Positions 45,757 through 64,000 of a stretch of DNA of 64,000 bases are shown here, one piece after another (positions within the stretch are counted from its first letter, which is position 1; every line of letters starts with the position of its first letter). Below the pieces are notes generated by a model, which saw only the letters and a program-made list of their open reading frames with translations, was not told the origin of the DNA and made no database searches. A program made the position numbers and the translations under genes. Source of the stretch: Torymus aiolomorphi (lineage: Eukaryota > Arthropoda > Insecta > Hymenoptera > Torymidae); contig CM070877.1 in assembly GCA_036365515.1 (NCBI GenBank), forward strand, positions 12,840,601 to 12,904,600. The letters run 5' to 3'.

Positions 45757-46253
45757 GGTCGTTGGCTAGATTTTTTTCTCTTCATTAAACTTTCTCTCTT
45801 AGCCTCGACTCACAAAAAGTGCAACGGACTCCGAAACGCATCTCGGAGCGGACGGGATATTTGCAGGTTAAGCGTCCAACAGGTTGTTACGCGCCATTGT
45901 ACTCTAAAATTTTCTGCAAAAATAAACGATACCAATGAAGCCACTTTGTCAGCAGCACGCTCAGACCTACGTGAACCCACGTATATTAATGTGTGAGCTT
46001 ACGTGTTGCGTTATTCTTCGGGAGCAACTGTTTCTCGACAGCGACGGATAACTTTTGAACCCGAGGCACCATGCAATTGTTAGCAGTAACAGTAGCAGGC
46101 GGCGGATGGTGGGTTCAAGAGAACCACGGCCGCGACGAACATGTATATTCTCCGAGCCCGTAACACAGAAAAACCGATAACGATGTCGAGGATAGTGGCC
46201 GCAGTCAAGCAGAAGAACATTCATCTCGCGCGCACACACGCATGCGACGCGCC
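45757..46253. other. 5' flank of ALG10
   Basis: Moderately GC-rich, no supported ORF. It would hold the ALG10 promoter (minus strand). It ends at the target duplication GACGCGCC (46246-46253) of the next element. Confidence 0.4.
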
Positions 46254-47348
46254 TAGTGTTGCAAAATGACAAGTCATTTTCAATTTGGTCTTATGACACA
46301 AAACATGACCGTCTTATGACCAAAATGACCGTCATAAGTGAAAATTTCAAATTTTTGTTGTAAAATGACCGTCACATTTTCGAACAGTCATATGACGAGA
46401 CACGTCATAAATAATTTTGTTAATTTAAACTCCCTTCAACTGTATAGTTGTCAAATGATGGTCATAAAATTTTCGGTCATATGACCAATAAAAGATACCT
46501 GCCGCAAAAGTAGAAGCTGTGATTAAGCGCTTTATGCCCTAATCACATAACCGCGTACGATCGCGTACGTCTACGTACAACCGCGTCCGACGTTAAGGAA
46601 GAATCTAGTGATTTTCGCTGTTGCCAACAGCGGCAATGTCAGTGCAATAACTAGTACTTTCGAGGAACAGACCTACTTACACGAAGTGCAGTAGATCGGA
46701 GTAACGCTTGCTTGTTTATGTCTGTTGTCGTTGGTGTAGTAGCCGACTTTCGCATACGTAGGTCTGTTCCTCGAAAGTACTAGTTATTGCACTGACATTG
46801 CCGCTGTTGGCAACAGCGAAAATCACTAGATTCTTCCTTAACGTCGGACGCGGTTGTACGCAGACGTACGCGATCGTACGCGGTTATGTGATTAGGGCAT
46901 TAAAGTACGCACGCGGATCTTACCTAATTCAAATTATAAATAAATGAAAACCTTAAATTTTCTTAACTTAAATTCCATTCAACTATATAGTTGTAAAATG
47001 ACGGTCATAAAATTTTTGGTCATATGACCAATAAAAAATATTTGTCGCAAAAGTAGAAGCTGAGAAAAGCGCTTTAAAGTACGCACGCGGATCTTACCCA
47101 ATTCAAATTATAAATAAATAAAAGCTTTAAATGTTCTTAACTTAAGCTCCCTTCAATTGATAGTTGTAGAATGACGGTCATAAAAATTTTGGTCGTATGA
47201 CCAATAAAAAAGAAATTAATATTAATTACCGCCAAAGGGATTTTGAATTTATGACGAAAAAGGGTCATATTTTGATGAGTCTTGTGACCGTCATGTGACG
47301 GTCATATGACCGTCTTGTGATGGTCACAACGGTCACGCCACAACACTA
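46254..47348. mobile_element. Non-autonomous hAT-type element
   Basis: Ends TAGTGTTGCAAAATGAC and, inverted, TAGTGTTGTGGCGTGAC, flanked by a perfect 8 bp target duplication GACGCGCC (46246-46253 and 47349-47356). An 8 bp duplication and YAGTGTTG ends are hallmarks of hAT transposons. The inside has many TGACGGTCAT palindromes and about three copies of a ~155 bp unit ('aagtagaagctg', 'aagcgctttaaagtacgcac', 'agttgtaaaatgacggtcat'), one interrupted by a second element. No transposase. Confidence 0.85.
46535..46899. mobile_element. 365 bp palindromic element nested in the hAT element
   Basis: Ends TGCCCTAATCACATAACCGC and its complement, with arms of about 140 bp that are almost perfect. It is flanked by TTA on both sides (46532-46534, 46900-46902). 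The intact tandem unit at about 47065 shows the empty site (gcgctttaaagtac), proving the insertion and the 3 bp duplication. TWA duplications are typical of PIF/Harbinger elements; class by inference. Confidence 0.8.
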
Positions 47349-47356
47349 GACGCGCC

Positions 47357-47836
47357 GTATCGATACGCGCAACTCGCGAATTTAGCCTGCACTATAATAA
47401 TGATATATAATATAAGTAACCTATAACCCGTTCGCCAGTTGGCCACTTTATTATCGGGAAAAGTATTGGGAAAATTTAGATGTCTACTAAGTGGTATCCT
47501 CTAAAATGAATACCATCATTTGATTGTTTCATGATATTATATGTTCACGGATAATTTTGTGTAAGTACAAGATTTTTTCATCTTTTAATAATTGTGCTTG
47601 TTATAATTAATTATCCAGAGGATAATAATAAATTATTATGATTGGAGGAGAAAGGATGCGCGCCAATTTCAATTTTTCGTTATAGGTTCGCGTTTAATTA
47701 ACATCAGCCAATTTGCGATATTATACAATTAAAATATCATTACAGTTTTCATGCCTCAATGTGAATCGAATTTGAAGCTATTATATATAGCAGAAGAAAA
47801 GAGAATACACCTCATCAACAAAATATATATAGGTAT
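47357..47836. other. AT-rich non-coding DNA
   Basis: Nothing recognised. Confidence 0.3.
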
Positions 47837-48508
47837 ATCATATATGTGCCAATCCGCGGACTACATACAACAACTGGGGTACAAAAACGGAAAAAATTTT
47901 TTTTGAGGGCACGTACACCTACCACATAAGGTTTTTTCGGTTCTTTGGGGGTCCCCCAACATGAAAATACTCGTGTACACTCATTATCCGTTGCCAAACT
48001 TTTTTTCCGACGAAATCAATTTTTCTTATGGAAATTTAACATGGGCCAACCAAATTCCACAAAAAAGCGATTAAAGTTGAAGAATAGAACGTGGGTTTGA
48101 AAAAAATCGCTCATTTTCGTCATTATTCGCCATTTTCAAATTCACGTAGCTTTGCACAGAATCGACCGAATCTAACGATTCTCATCTCAAATTAAAGCTC
48201 TACTATTTTTCAACTTTAATCGCTTTTTTGTGAAATTTGGTTTGGCCTCTTCAATAGTTTGCTATTGGTTAATCATCAATGACTACTTTTCGTCCATTTT
48301 TCCTATGTTAAATTTCCATAAGAAAAATTGATTTCGTCGGAAAAAAAGTTTGGCAACGGATAATGAGTGTACACGAGTATTTTCATGTTGGGGGACCCCC
48401 AAAGAACCGAAAAAACCTTATGTGGTAAGTGTGCCCTCAAAAAAAATTTTTTCCGTTTTTGTACTCCAGTTGTTGTCTGTAGTCCGCGGATTTGCACATA
48501 TATGGTAT
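47837..48508. repeat. ~670 bp palindrome related to 20567-21379
   Basis: Left arm 'tatatgtgccaatccgcgga' and right arm 'tccgcggatttgcacatata'. Inner 'tttgggggtcccccaacatg' and 'catgttgggggacccccaaa' pair. It shares 'aaaattttttttgagg.cac', 'tacacct' and 'ggttttttc' with the arms of the palindrome at 20567-21379, so the two belong to one family. Confidence 0.8.
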
Positions 48509-48867
48509 AACTAGACTGCATTATAGCATGCGTAGTAAGTTGCCACTACACGGTATGCGTACCCTAGACAAAGACGTCTTTGTCTAGGGCACGCGGGGCG
48601 GCACGCCGTGTAGAGGCAGCTTAACGAGTAGAGGGTTTTCGCGGGAGAAAATCACGGAATATCATTGATAGGTACTTAAATAAACAAATCGTATAATCAG
48701 CTTGATCTAAAATATCTATAAAAATAAAATTACTATATCATCATATAATATTTTATAACGAATTATTCAAATGTAATGGATAACTTTTGTTTTGTTATAT
48801 CATACCTGTAGCTTGTTCCAAAACAGAGGTTATAAATTTGACATTCGCGTCATTCTAAACAACAACA
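48509..48867 (+). other. 5' flank of HMCES
   Basis: No ORF. A short inverted repeat lies at about 48543-48618 ('ctacacggtatgcgtaccct' / 'gcacgccgtgtag', enclosing 'gacaaagacgtctttgtc'). The HMCES promoter should lie here. Confidence 0.4.
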
Positions 48868-50216
48868 ATGTGTAGATTTTGTGTTTGGTAAGTTCAATGT
48901 GCAATTGGGCGTTCCCTTCATTGTAAATGAAAAATGATAAATTAATTAATTTAATTATTAATAACTTGTCGGGTATCCTTTTAGTGAATTACCAAAGTCA
49001 GAGTTGAGCAAAAGATGTGCCTACAAAAATGGAAATATTGAGTATGATGTACCTTGGAGCACAAATAATAATTACTCTGTTGATTATTTGCCATCCACCT
49101 TCATACAGCCAAGAAATGGTTTACCTGTTATTGTACATGGACATCATTTTGGCAACCCAGAAAAGAGACTCTTTCATCCTATGTATTGGACTCTAGTTCC
49201 ATCGTGGTATGATGTAGGTAATCTTTACTTAATTATAATACGCAAAACTTTTATTTATAACATTGTCTAATTTGTAAATTCATATAAAATAAAATGATTT
49301 AAAAAACAAATTTTTTAAGAAATTTTTTAATAGAAATATTTAACAATAGTACTCTGAATATAACAATTTTTTAATTAACTTTTCTCATTTAACCTGGTAA
49401 AATACATGAGTAATTACATGAGTAATTCATTTAAATCTATTTTAATAAAATGTGACATCATTTTTTATAGGGAGATTTAACAGAATGGAAAGCTTCGTGT
49501 CACAATGCAAGAGTAGAAAATTTGTTTCAGAATAGGATGTATAATACTGTTCTAAATGAAGGCAAACGTTGCATTGTAGTGATGGATGGCTTCTTTGAAT
49601 ACAAAAAAATTAATAATTTTCTAGGAACTGAAGTTTACTATCTTCGTTCATCACAGGATAATACTGTATTAAAAGCTGCAGGATTATTTTCTATTACTAA
49701 ACGATATAATGTAAAAATATAAATTTTTTATATTCAATGTACATATGTACCAAAATTCATAAAGGTAACATTTAAATCTTTTCAGGGAGAAACTTTATAT
49801 AGTTGCACTGTTATAACTACTGAAGCAAACAGTTTTTGTCAATATGTGCACAGTCGAGTTCCTTTACTTTTGAATGATGATAATACTATTGAGGTGTGTT
49901 TCATTGGTACATAGATTAAGTGCTTTAATATATTATACTGAATCATTTTTATTTTGTATCAGAACAAAAAAGTGATTCAAAATAAATACATGTTTTATAT
50001 TATTTTCAGGCTTGGCTAAATTATGAAAGTATTTCATCAAAAGACGCTGTTAGTGAAATACAAAAATCTAATAAGGCGCAAGACAATTTGGTTTATTACA
50101 GAACTAAAAAAGTAGGTTCTGTAGAGCCTATATGCCAAAAAGCGCCATTGGCTTCAAAAAGCTTCATGAGTAGTTGGTTAAAGTCTGGAAATCGTAAACG
50201 AAAAGCAGAAGATTAA
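48868..50216 (+). CDS. HMCES: Abasic site processing protein HMCES (SRAP domain), five exons
   Basis: Exons 48868-48887, 48985-49213, 49471-49710, 49786-49893 and 50010-50216, all with GT-AG introns and keeping frame; about 267 aa. HMCES/SRAP proteins crosslink to abasic sites in single-stranded DNA through Cys2 to protect forks. Cys2 is present (Met-Cys at the start). Other active-site positions are visible: an Asn-Ala-Arg in CHNARVENLF, Glu in MDGFFEYKK and His in YVHSRVPLLL. WTLVPSWYD is the conserved W-x-L-x-P-x-W core. The C-terminus SFMSSWLKS resembles the conserved short tail motif of the family. The usual start M-C-G-R is here M-C-R-F, with a 20-base first exon. It is shorter than the human protein. 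Exon boundaries are my reading of splice sites. Confidence 0.9.
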
Positions 50217-51500
50217 TCGTTGATATATTGACTAACTGGTCACGTGACATTTATCATTTCATTTTATTACGAGCTACTGTGAGCAAAATGGACAAGGCTA
50301 ATCAAAGCTAGAGAATATTTGTTAAATAGGACTATTTTTTGGTTTTCTTTTTTAAGAACCACCAGTATGTAATAGAGCGCCTTTAACTTAAGTACAATAT
50401 CAGTTGTTTTTAGAAAATAAACAATCCAATTACTTTTGTCATTTCGTTTTATAGAATAAATATTTTTATATTTTTTAATGAAACTTTTTTTAATTACCCT
50501 TCTTATATTTTCTAGCTATTTCTATTTCATTCATATTTATATTTCCGATTTTAAACGAAATCCCATCTTCGAAATCACAACTTTGATATGATTTTTCGGC
50601 GCTCGTGGTATAAAATACCGTTCGAAACTAGTGCGTAAGTCGATTATTTAGTAGGTGATGTGGCTTTTTCGCACTCGCTTCGCTCGTGCAAAAAGTCACA
50701 CCAGCTAAATAATCGACTTCCCCACCCGTATCGAAATGTACTATTTGGAGATAAATTAATCTGTTATTTTTTAATTTTTTTAAGGAGGTTGGTTACCAAA
50801 ATAAAAAAGATAAGATCATTCCAAAAATTTAATATGTTGCTCTTTGATTGATTCTCTATAAGTGTGCGAAACTGCGAAATTTCAGATCGTTTGTCAACTC
50901 AGTTATGAAATTATTCAACTTCAAAGCTCAATTCTTATACGCGGGTTCTCGGAAATACCTTGGTAAAACGCAAAACAGTTAAGATGTGAATCTTTAAGAA
51001 TGATCCAAAAAATTATCGGCAATATAATAAATATACAGAAGAATGTTTATACGAAATCTGAACGCGATGACAACGCTGATTCCGAGTACTGCGGGAAAAC
51101 GTAAAGATGTACGATAGAGTTCGTTGGTTGTGGAAGGTTATACTCACTAGGAGTATAAGTCTATTATGGTTAGATTATGAAGCGTTCCGAAACGTGTAAC
51201 CAACCACGTTCATGACAATACCTCTTGTGTCTGAACCTCTGTCGACGATCGTCAACGGTCGGTCATACCCATGGTCATTCCCAGCAAGTTAAGGGCGTTA
51301 AGGCTCATTTACAACGTCCAGTTTGTCTTATTAATTACGGAACGTTCCGTAACCTCGCAAAAAAGAAATTTAACTGTAGTAGCCCCCTAACAAACTTATA
51401 AATATTTTTATCACTTAATCAAGGAAAAAGGTAGCTCAAAGGAAACGCACAATTTATAGATTGAAAAGAAGATTTATTCTTTTTTTCACTCAAATTAAAA
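50217..51500. other. Spacer between HMCES and PABP 3' ends
   Basis: HMCES 3' UTR with AATAAA near 50415 and 50454. A family B palindrome follows (50560-50745). The rest, to 51500, has no supported gene; a short inverted pair 'cgttggttgtgga' / 'accaaccacg' lies near 51120-51210. Confidence 0.45.
50560..50745. repeat. Short palindromic repeat, family B (copy 2)
   Basis: Shares 'gctcgtggtataaaatac' and 'gtatcgaaatgtactatt' with 54040-54228. A central palindrome CACTCGCTTCGCTCGTGC is flanked by inverted 'aagtcgattatttag' and 'ctaaataatcgactt'. Confidence 0.65.
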
Positions 51501-52044
51501 TTAAATCAAATTGAATAAGGAAATAATCTAGGGGGGACTTAGTTATCATTTTCACATAATACGTCCAATAATCGTGCGGGCGCTGAACAATGGCACCGCG
51601 AGATATGCCCCCCTCGTTTGACAAAATTTGATATTTGAATCAACCGTACATAAGCAATATAGTAAAAATAAAAAAAGAAATAAAAAAGTACGGATACAAT
51701 AGAACGATTGAATGCGACACCGAAGAGAAACAAAAATTACTGAACAAACTCGCATACTCGTCAATTCAAACAGAAGAATTACAATATAAAGTAGTACAGA
51801 GTAGCCTTCGGGTGTACATATATCTCTCTCGCTCTTTCTTTTTCGAGAAAAAAAAAAACATAAAATAAAGAATCGGAAAAAGGAAAAAGTACGAGTCGCA
51901 GCTGCTGTTGGCCGTCTCGTCTTCGTCGGTATACACGTGGTCTTGTTGTCGTCGTCTTTATCGGTCGGTGGTGGTCGTCGTCGAAAATCATCATCATCTT
52001 CATCATCATCATCTTCATCATCATCATTGTCATCTTCAGTTCCC
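51470..52044 (-). other. PABP 3' UTR with (ATC)n/(GAT)n triplets
   Basis: Begins after the TAA at 52045-52047. A trinucleotide-rich run (tcatcatcatcttcatcatc) lies at about 51985-52033. A minus-strand AATAAA is at 51473-51478. A large ORF across here in another frame is a by-product of the repeat and of the adjacent exon. Confidence 0.6.
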
Positions 52045-60330
<8,286 letters not shown>

Positions 60331-61830
60331 TGGGTGTATGTGTGTGTGTTCAAGTGTGCGCGTGTGCGGGGATCGCGATCGCGACACGGGGGGGGGGGAG
60401 AAAAAAAATGAAACGTTACTGCGTTACTTTTTTTTTGGAGCCTCTCTCTATCTCGTCGAGTTAGCGCTGCTGCTGCTGTCGCTGCTGCTGCGTCGTTGCA
60501 ATGTCCATGCGGAAAAAGTGTGTGCGACTTGACTCACGCTCTCTCTTTCCTCTTCGATCGAACGACGTGTACTCACTGCTGCTGCGTTACGTTGCGTTGC
60601 GCTGATGTGACGATTCGTCTTAACACACGTTATTCCTCCTGGAGCTTATCTTTGTCGATGATTAATATACTTGCTCGTTTTCTCGCACTTTTTCTCTTCT
60701 CGGATTTTCTCGGCTAAGATTTTGCGATTTTTTTGGTGGTTTTTTGTGTGTTTTTTATATTTTTTTTTATTTTTTACGATTTTTTTTGGGTTGCTTTTTT
60801 ATCAAGGAGAGTTAGACATTCACGTCCGCGGTGATGATGATAAAGAAGAGGTCGGTTGTGTGACCTATTTTGCGCGGAAAAAGGAGACACAACCGCACGT
60901 GAACACAACTCTACTCTTTGTGAGGAAGAGGCGGAGGTGCACGAGCAGAGAGTCGTACTTATACCCGCAGGTCGACGAACACACTTTTGTATACGCGTAC
61001 AGCGCCACCGGTGTGCAAGTAGTCCCGGCGTGGGTAGCTTCGGTGGCAACTTTCACCAAGATTTTCCGTGGCCACGCGGCGTGGCTTGATGAAGTCGGTG
61101 TCCTTTGAGTCTCACTAATTTTTCCTGCTGAGGAAAGCCACGGGAAAACGAGGAAATTGGGGCGAAAAGAGGCGAATGCAAAAAGCAAAGCGGTGGTGGG
61201 AGAGGCGGAAATGCGCGATCTGGACGTGGTACGCGTGCGCGACGACGCCGTTCACTGAAGCCCGCGGTATTCAAATAAAAAACAGCGGAAAACGGAGAAT
61301 AACAGTTACTCCTTTTTTTATTAATATAAAATAGCGTTTTTCTATTTTTTTGTCACGCGCGTAACGATTAGTCGATACGACGCAACTCTTGTCCAAATTT
61401 AGCTAACGGGAAAATCCAATCCTACCCTTACGCCGGCCTCTTCACGCGATTTTCCCTCGAAACGGAATAGTTTATTTATAAAATTAATACACGCCGTTTA
61501 CACCCGCGAAGGGTTGCAAAAAAGCGGTATAAGTTTTATAAAGAAACTCACCTTGGTTCCTAAACGGATAACCACGCGATGAGGCGACAAAGCTGCGGAT
61601 CGGATTTTCAGTAAGGAAAACAAGGACTGGAGCTGCTATACGAGTTGTGTAGGAATCGAGAAATTTTTTTTGACTAGAACCACTCGCGAGCACGGATGTA
61701 CGGAGATGACGAGAACGGAGGAAAGCGGCGCTCATCGAGAGCGCCGTGGGGGAGCAAGGGGAGGGAATAGGCTTTACTGCGCATGAGCAGTGCAATAGGG
61801 CTGCGTGCATACCTGCATAGAGTTATTATA
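60331..61830 (-). promoter_or_regulatory. Upstream region of PABP (5' UTR exon / promoter candidates)
   Basis: Holds further T-rich runs (60725-60795), a poly-G run (60389-60399), CTG repeats (about 60466-60492) and on the minus strand a perfect donor CCAAG|GTGAGT (exon side 61556) that could end a non-coding first exon. An imperfect NRF-1-like ctgcgcatgagcag is at 61777. No protein-coding gene is supported; the overlapping short ORFs are artefacts. Confidence 0.4.
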
Positions 61831-63413
61831 GATGGAGTACGGGAGTCCGCCAAAACACCGTCCCATTAGGAAGAGAAAGAAGATGAGAGAGCCCTTTCAA
61901 TTTTATAAGAATATTATGTAATGAATTCATCGAATTTCTTAACTTTTTAATCTTAAATATTTAAATAAATATTTTCTCTTAAAAGTTTGTAATTTTTTAA
62001 TAATTTGTGTTGTTGAAATTAGAGTTTGAATCTGCACATGCGCCATTAGACAGAGATAGAGGGCCCACCGATCTCTTGTATAGAGATAGACTGCGCGCTT
62101 TTACGGGCGTCGTGAAGCCAACAATGGCGGCGCGTGGTCAAGCTATCTCTCTCGCACACCTACAGTGGTGGGGGTAGAGGGGAAACGGCGACGGCTGAGG
62201 AGGAGAGGGCGTTGAGGGGAACACCCTCCCACCACCAAGCGCCCATTAGAAAGAAAGAGCATGACCCCGCTTCAGCGCTTTACACGGGACGGGCAGTCTA
62301 TCTCTCTAAGTGTATGTCTCTTATTCTCTCTTTCTACGATAGGACGCTTAACTGACAAGAGCACCCGCCACCCATGTCTTGCCCACTCTATCTATAATAA
62401 CTCTATGTGCGTGGGTGCTGATGATGGCATATCGCAACGGCGCCAAATGTTCAATTTTCAAAAAAATTATCTGCGATGGAAATTGTAGATTTTGCTGTTT
62501 CACAGCCTGCGGGATAGTAATCTACTTTTATTTTAATAGGATTAGAAGGAATTAAAAAAAATTAGAACATAAAGAAAGCGTTATTATAAGTACTGCATAC
62601 AATAATTTATTGATTTTTGGTGAATCAATTTTTGTATATTTTTATTTCATTATGGAAAAGAATTTTCGTCGTGAAGATCTACTCTTTTTTGTAGTTAGTC
62701 CATTGTACTATAATTAAAGTAACTAATTCTTAGCCCATTTTGGAATTTTCGTTTTATTGCACTAAAGTTATTCTTACAAATCTAATTAAATTAATAAATA
62801 TTTTTCTGACATAAGTTAAGAATTTTACAAAATTTTTAAATCAGTGTTTACTCGCTTATTTGTTTTACTTTGTCTCAAAATTGTAATTAAAGTTGGTCAA
62901 TTTTTTCTTAGATTAAAAAAAAATTTATTGAAGAAAAATGTAGACATAAAATTTTTAATCTTTTACGTATCTTTGAGTTTTATTTTAAAATATTTTTTAA
63001 ATGTTTTTTAAAATATGGTTTTACCAAAAAAGCTGTTTCTTCGAAAGCAGATACAAAAGAAATTTTTGCAACCAACAAATGATCTAAAACATATAGAAAA
63101 CAAAAGAAAACCTACACTCGTTTCTAGAAATGTCCAAAAGCATATCACTAACGACAAACTGACCCTAAACCTTATTCACCTCATGAAAAAAACAAAAAGA
63201 AACGCCTCTACTTTTTCAAAAAGGTATGCGTAATCCAAATTTCCCGCGCTGACAGATCCGCGCCTATACTGATTTTTCTTTTGATCATACGAGTGTCGCC
63301 ACGAGCGAGCTAACCGCGCAGCAGAAGTGCACGACACAGCTGAGCAGCAGGCAGCGAGGGTGATCGTCGTCGTCGACGTCTACGAGGGCATTGGTTCTTC
63401 TGTCCCGTGAAAA
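61831..63413 (+). promoter_or_regulatory. Intergenic region and UQCRB promoter side
   Basis: GC-rich to about 62430, with AACAATGGCGGCGCG (about 62120-62134), a YY1/Pho-like motif. Then AT-rich to about 63240, and GC-rich again before the UQCRB start (5' UTR). A 72-codon ORF at 63015 has no support. Confidence 0.35.
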
Positions 63414-63918
63414 ATGATGCGTCCACAGATCCAAGCCGTGCGGCATATGAGCAGCATGTCCAACAAGCTCATCGGTAAGTTTCTTTTCTACCATTCTGCG
63501 CAATTTTTTTTCAACGCCTTTGACGGCCACCCGCGCGCCTAGAATCATCCCCGACGGCCTTACATAACGCAAATACACTTATAACAATGTTGGTTTGCAG
63601 GCCCCACCCTTCAAGAATGGCTGTACAAGAAGAGTGGATTCAATCAGTACGGTAAGAATCAACCTGTACAAGTTCTCATGAGTTTTGTCAATGTGAGGTG
63701 ACATAGTGGAGCACCTGTGCGATAACCTTAATGCTACATTTCTTTTGGTAGGTCTGATGCGTGATGATATGCTGCACGAGACACCCATTGTTAAGGAGGC
63801 TCTGCGTCGCCTGCCCCAGTCAATTGTGGATGAGCGTAACTTCAGAATAGTCCGAGCTGGTTACCTGTGTCTCAGAAAAGAGGTTCTTCCAAAAGAGCAA
63901 TGGACACAGCTTAAGGAC
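63414..63918 (+). CDS. UQCRB: Cytochrome b-c1 complex subunit 7 (5' part, runs off the window)
   Basis: Exons 63414-63474, 63601-63651 and 63752-63918 with good GT-AG junctions; 93 codons so far, and a further donor (GAC|GTAAGT) shows that the gene continues past the window. Residues read MMRPQIQAVRHMSSMSNKLIG, then EWLYKKSGFNQYGLMRDDML, KEALRRLPQSIVDERNFRI and LPKEQWTQLKD. GFNxxGLMRDD and LPKEQWT are diagnostic of UQCRB/QCR7, a small nuclear-encoded matrix-side subunit of respiratory complex III that is needed for assembly. The start could be either of two adjacent ATGs. Divergent from PABP. Confidence 0.93.
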
Positions 63919-64000
63919 GTAAGTTTGTATTTCAATAATAATTCAACTTTATCACACATATATCTAATTTTATGTAATCTAAAGTTGATATTTAACTATG

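Noticed and set aside
63015..63233. 72-codon lysine-rich ORF upstream of UQCRB
   Set aside because: AT-rich chance ORF; no conserved motif and no promoter or splice context.

Overview
This is eukaryotic, intron-containing, AT-rich nuclear DNA, almost certainly insect. The coding genes are ordinary animal genes with GT-AG introns and AATAAA tails. A pair of leucine-rich F-box genes, and a large ankyrin protein whose C-terminus looks like a PRANC domain, point to Hymenoptera, perhaps a parasitoid wasp. That taxonomic step is inference. There is no sign of bacterial operons, CRISPR arrays or a complete virus.

Layout. 1-4800: interspersed repeats and a large inverted duplication built from two copies of a TIR element that carries a tRNA-like Pol III promoter. 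5450-18070: two tandem paralogous F-box/LRR genes on the + strand, each with a non-coding first exon, one long intron and a coding second exon. The intron of the second gene has been enlarged by a 4.3 kb foldback element that contains a solo LTR and two hairpin-ended repeats. 18070-36400: a transposon-rich gap with several long palindromes, a DNA transposon with ~640 bp inverted ends and a nearly complete transposase (26589-30206), and a broken minus-strand copia retrotransposon (32254-34604) interrupted by a MITE. 38081-40300: minus-strand ankyrin-repeat gene. 42676-43857: TBC1D13 (+). 44299-45756: ALG10 (-). 46254-47348: non-autonomous hAT element with a second TE nested in it. 48868-50216: HMCES-like SRAP gene (+, five exons). 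52045-60103: cytoplasmic poly(A)-binding protein (-, five coding exons, A-rich 5' leader). 63414 to the window edge: 5' part of UQCRB (+).

The host genes are unrelated housekeeping functions: Rab regulation, N-glycan precursor synthesis, abasic-site protection, mRNA translation and respiratory complex III. They do not form a pathway. TBC1D13 and ALG10 are tail to tail, as are HMCES and PABP; PABP and UQCRB are head to head.

The main novelty lies in the repeats. At least fifteen long inverted repeats occur in 64 kb, several of them inside introns. Several insertions can be proved from target-site duplications or from an empty site in a paralogous copy. Some repeats carry Pol III boxes or NRF-1/Ewg-type palindromes.
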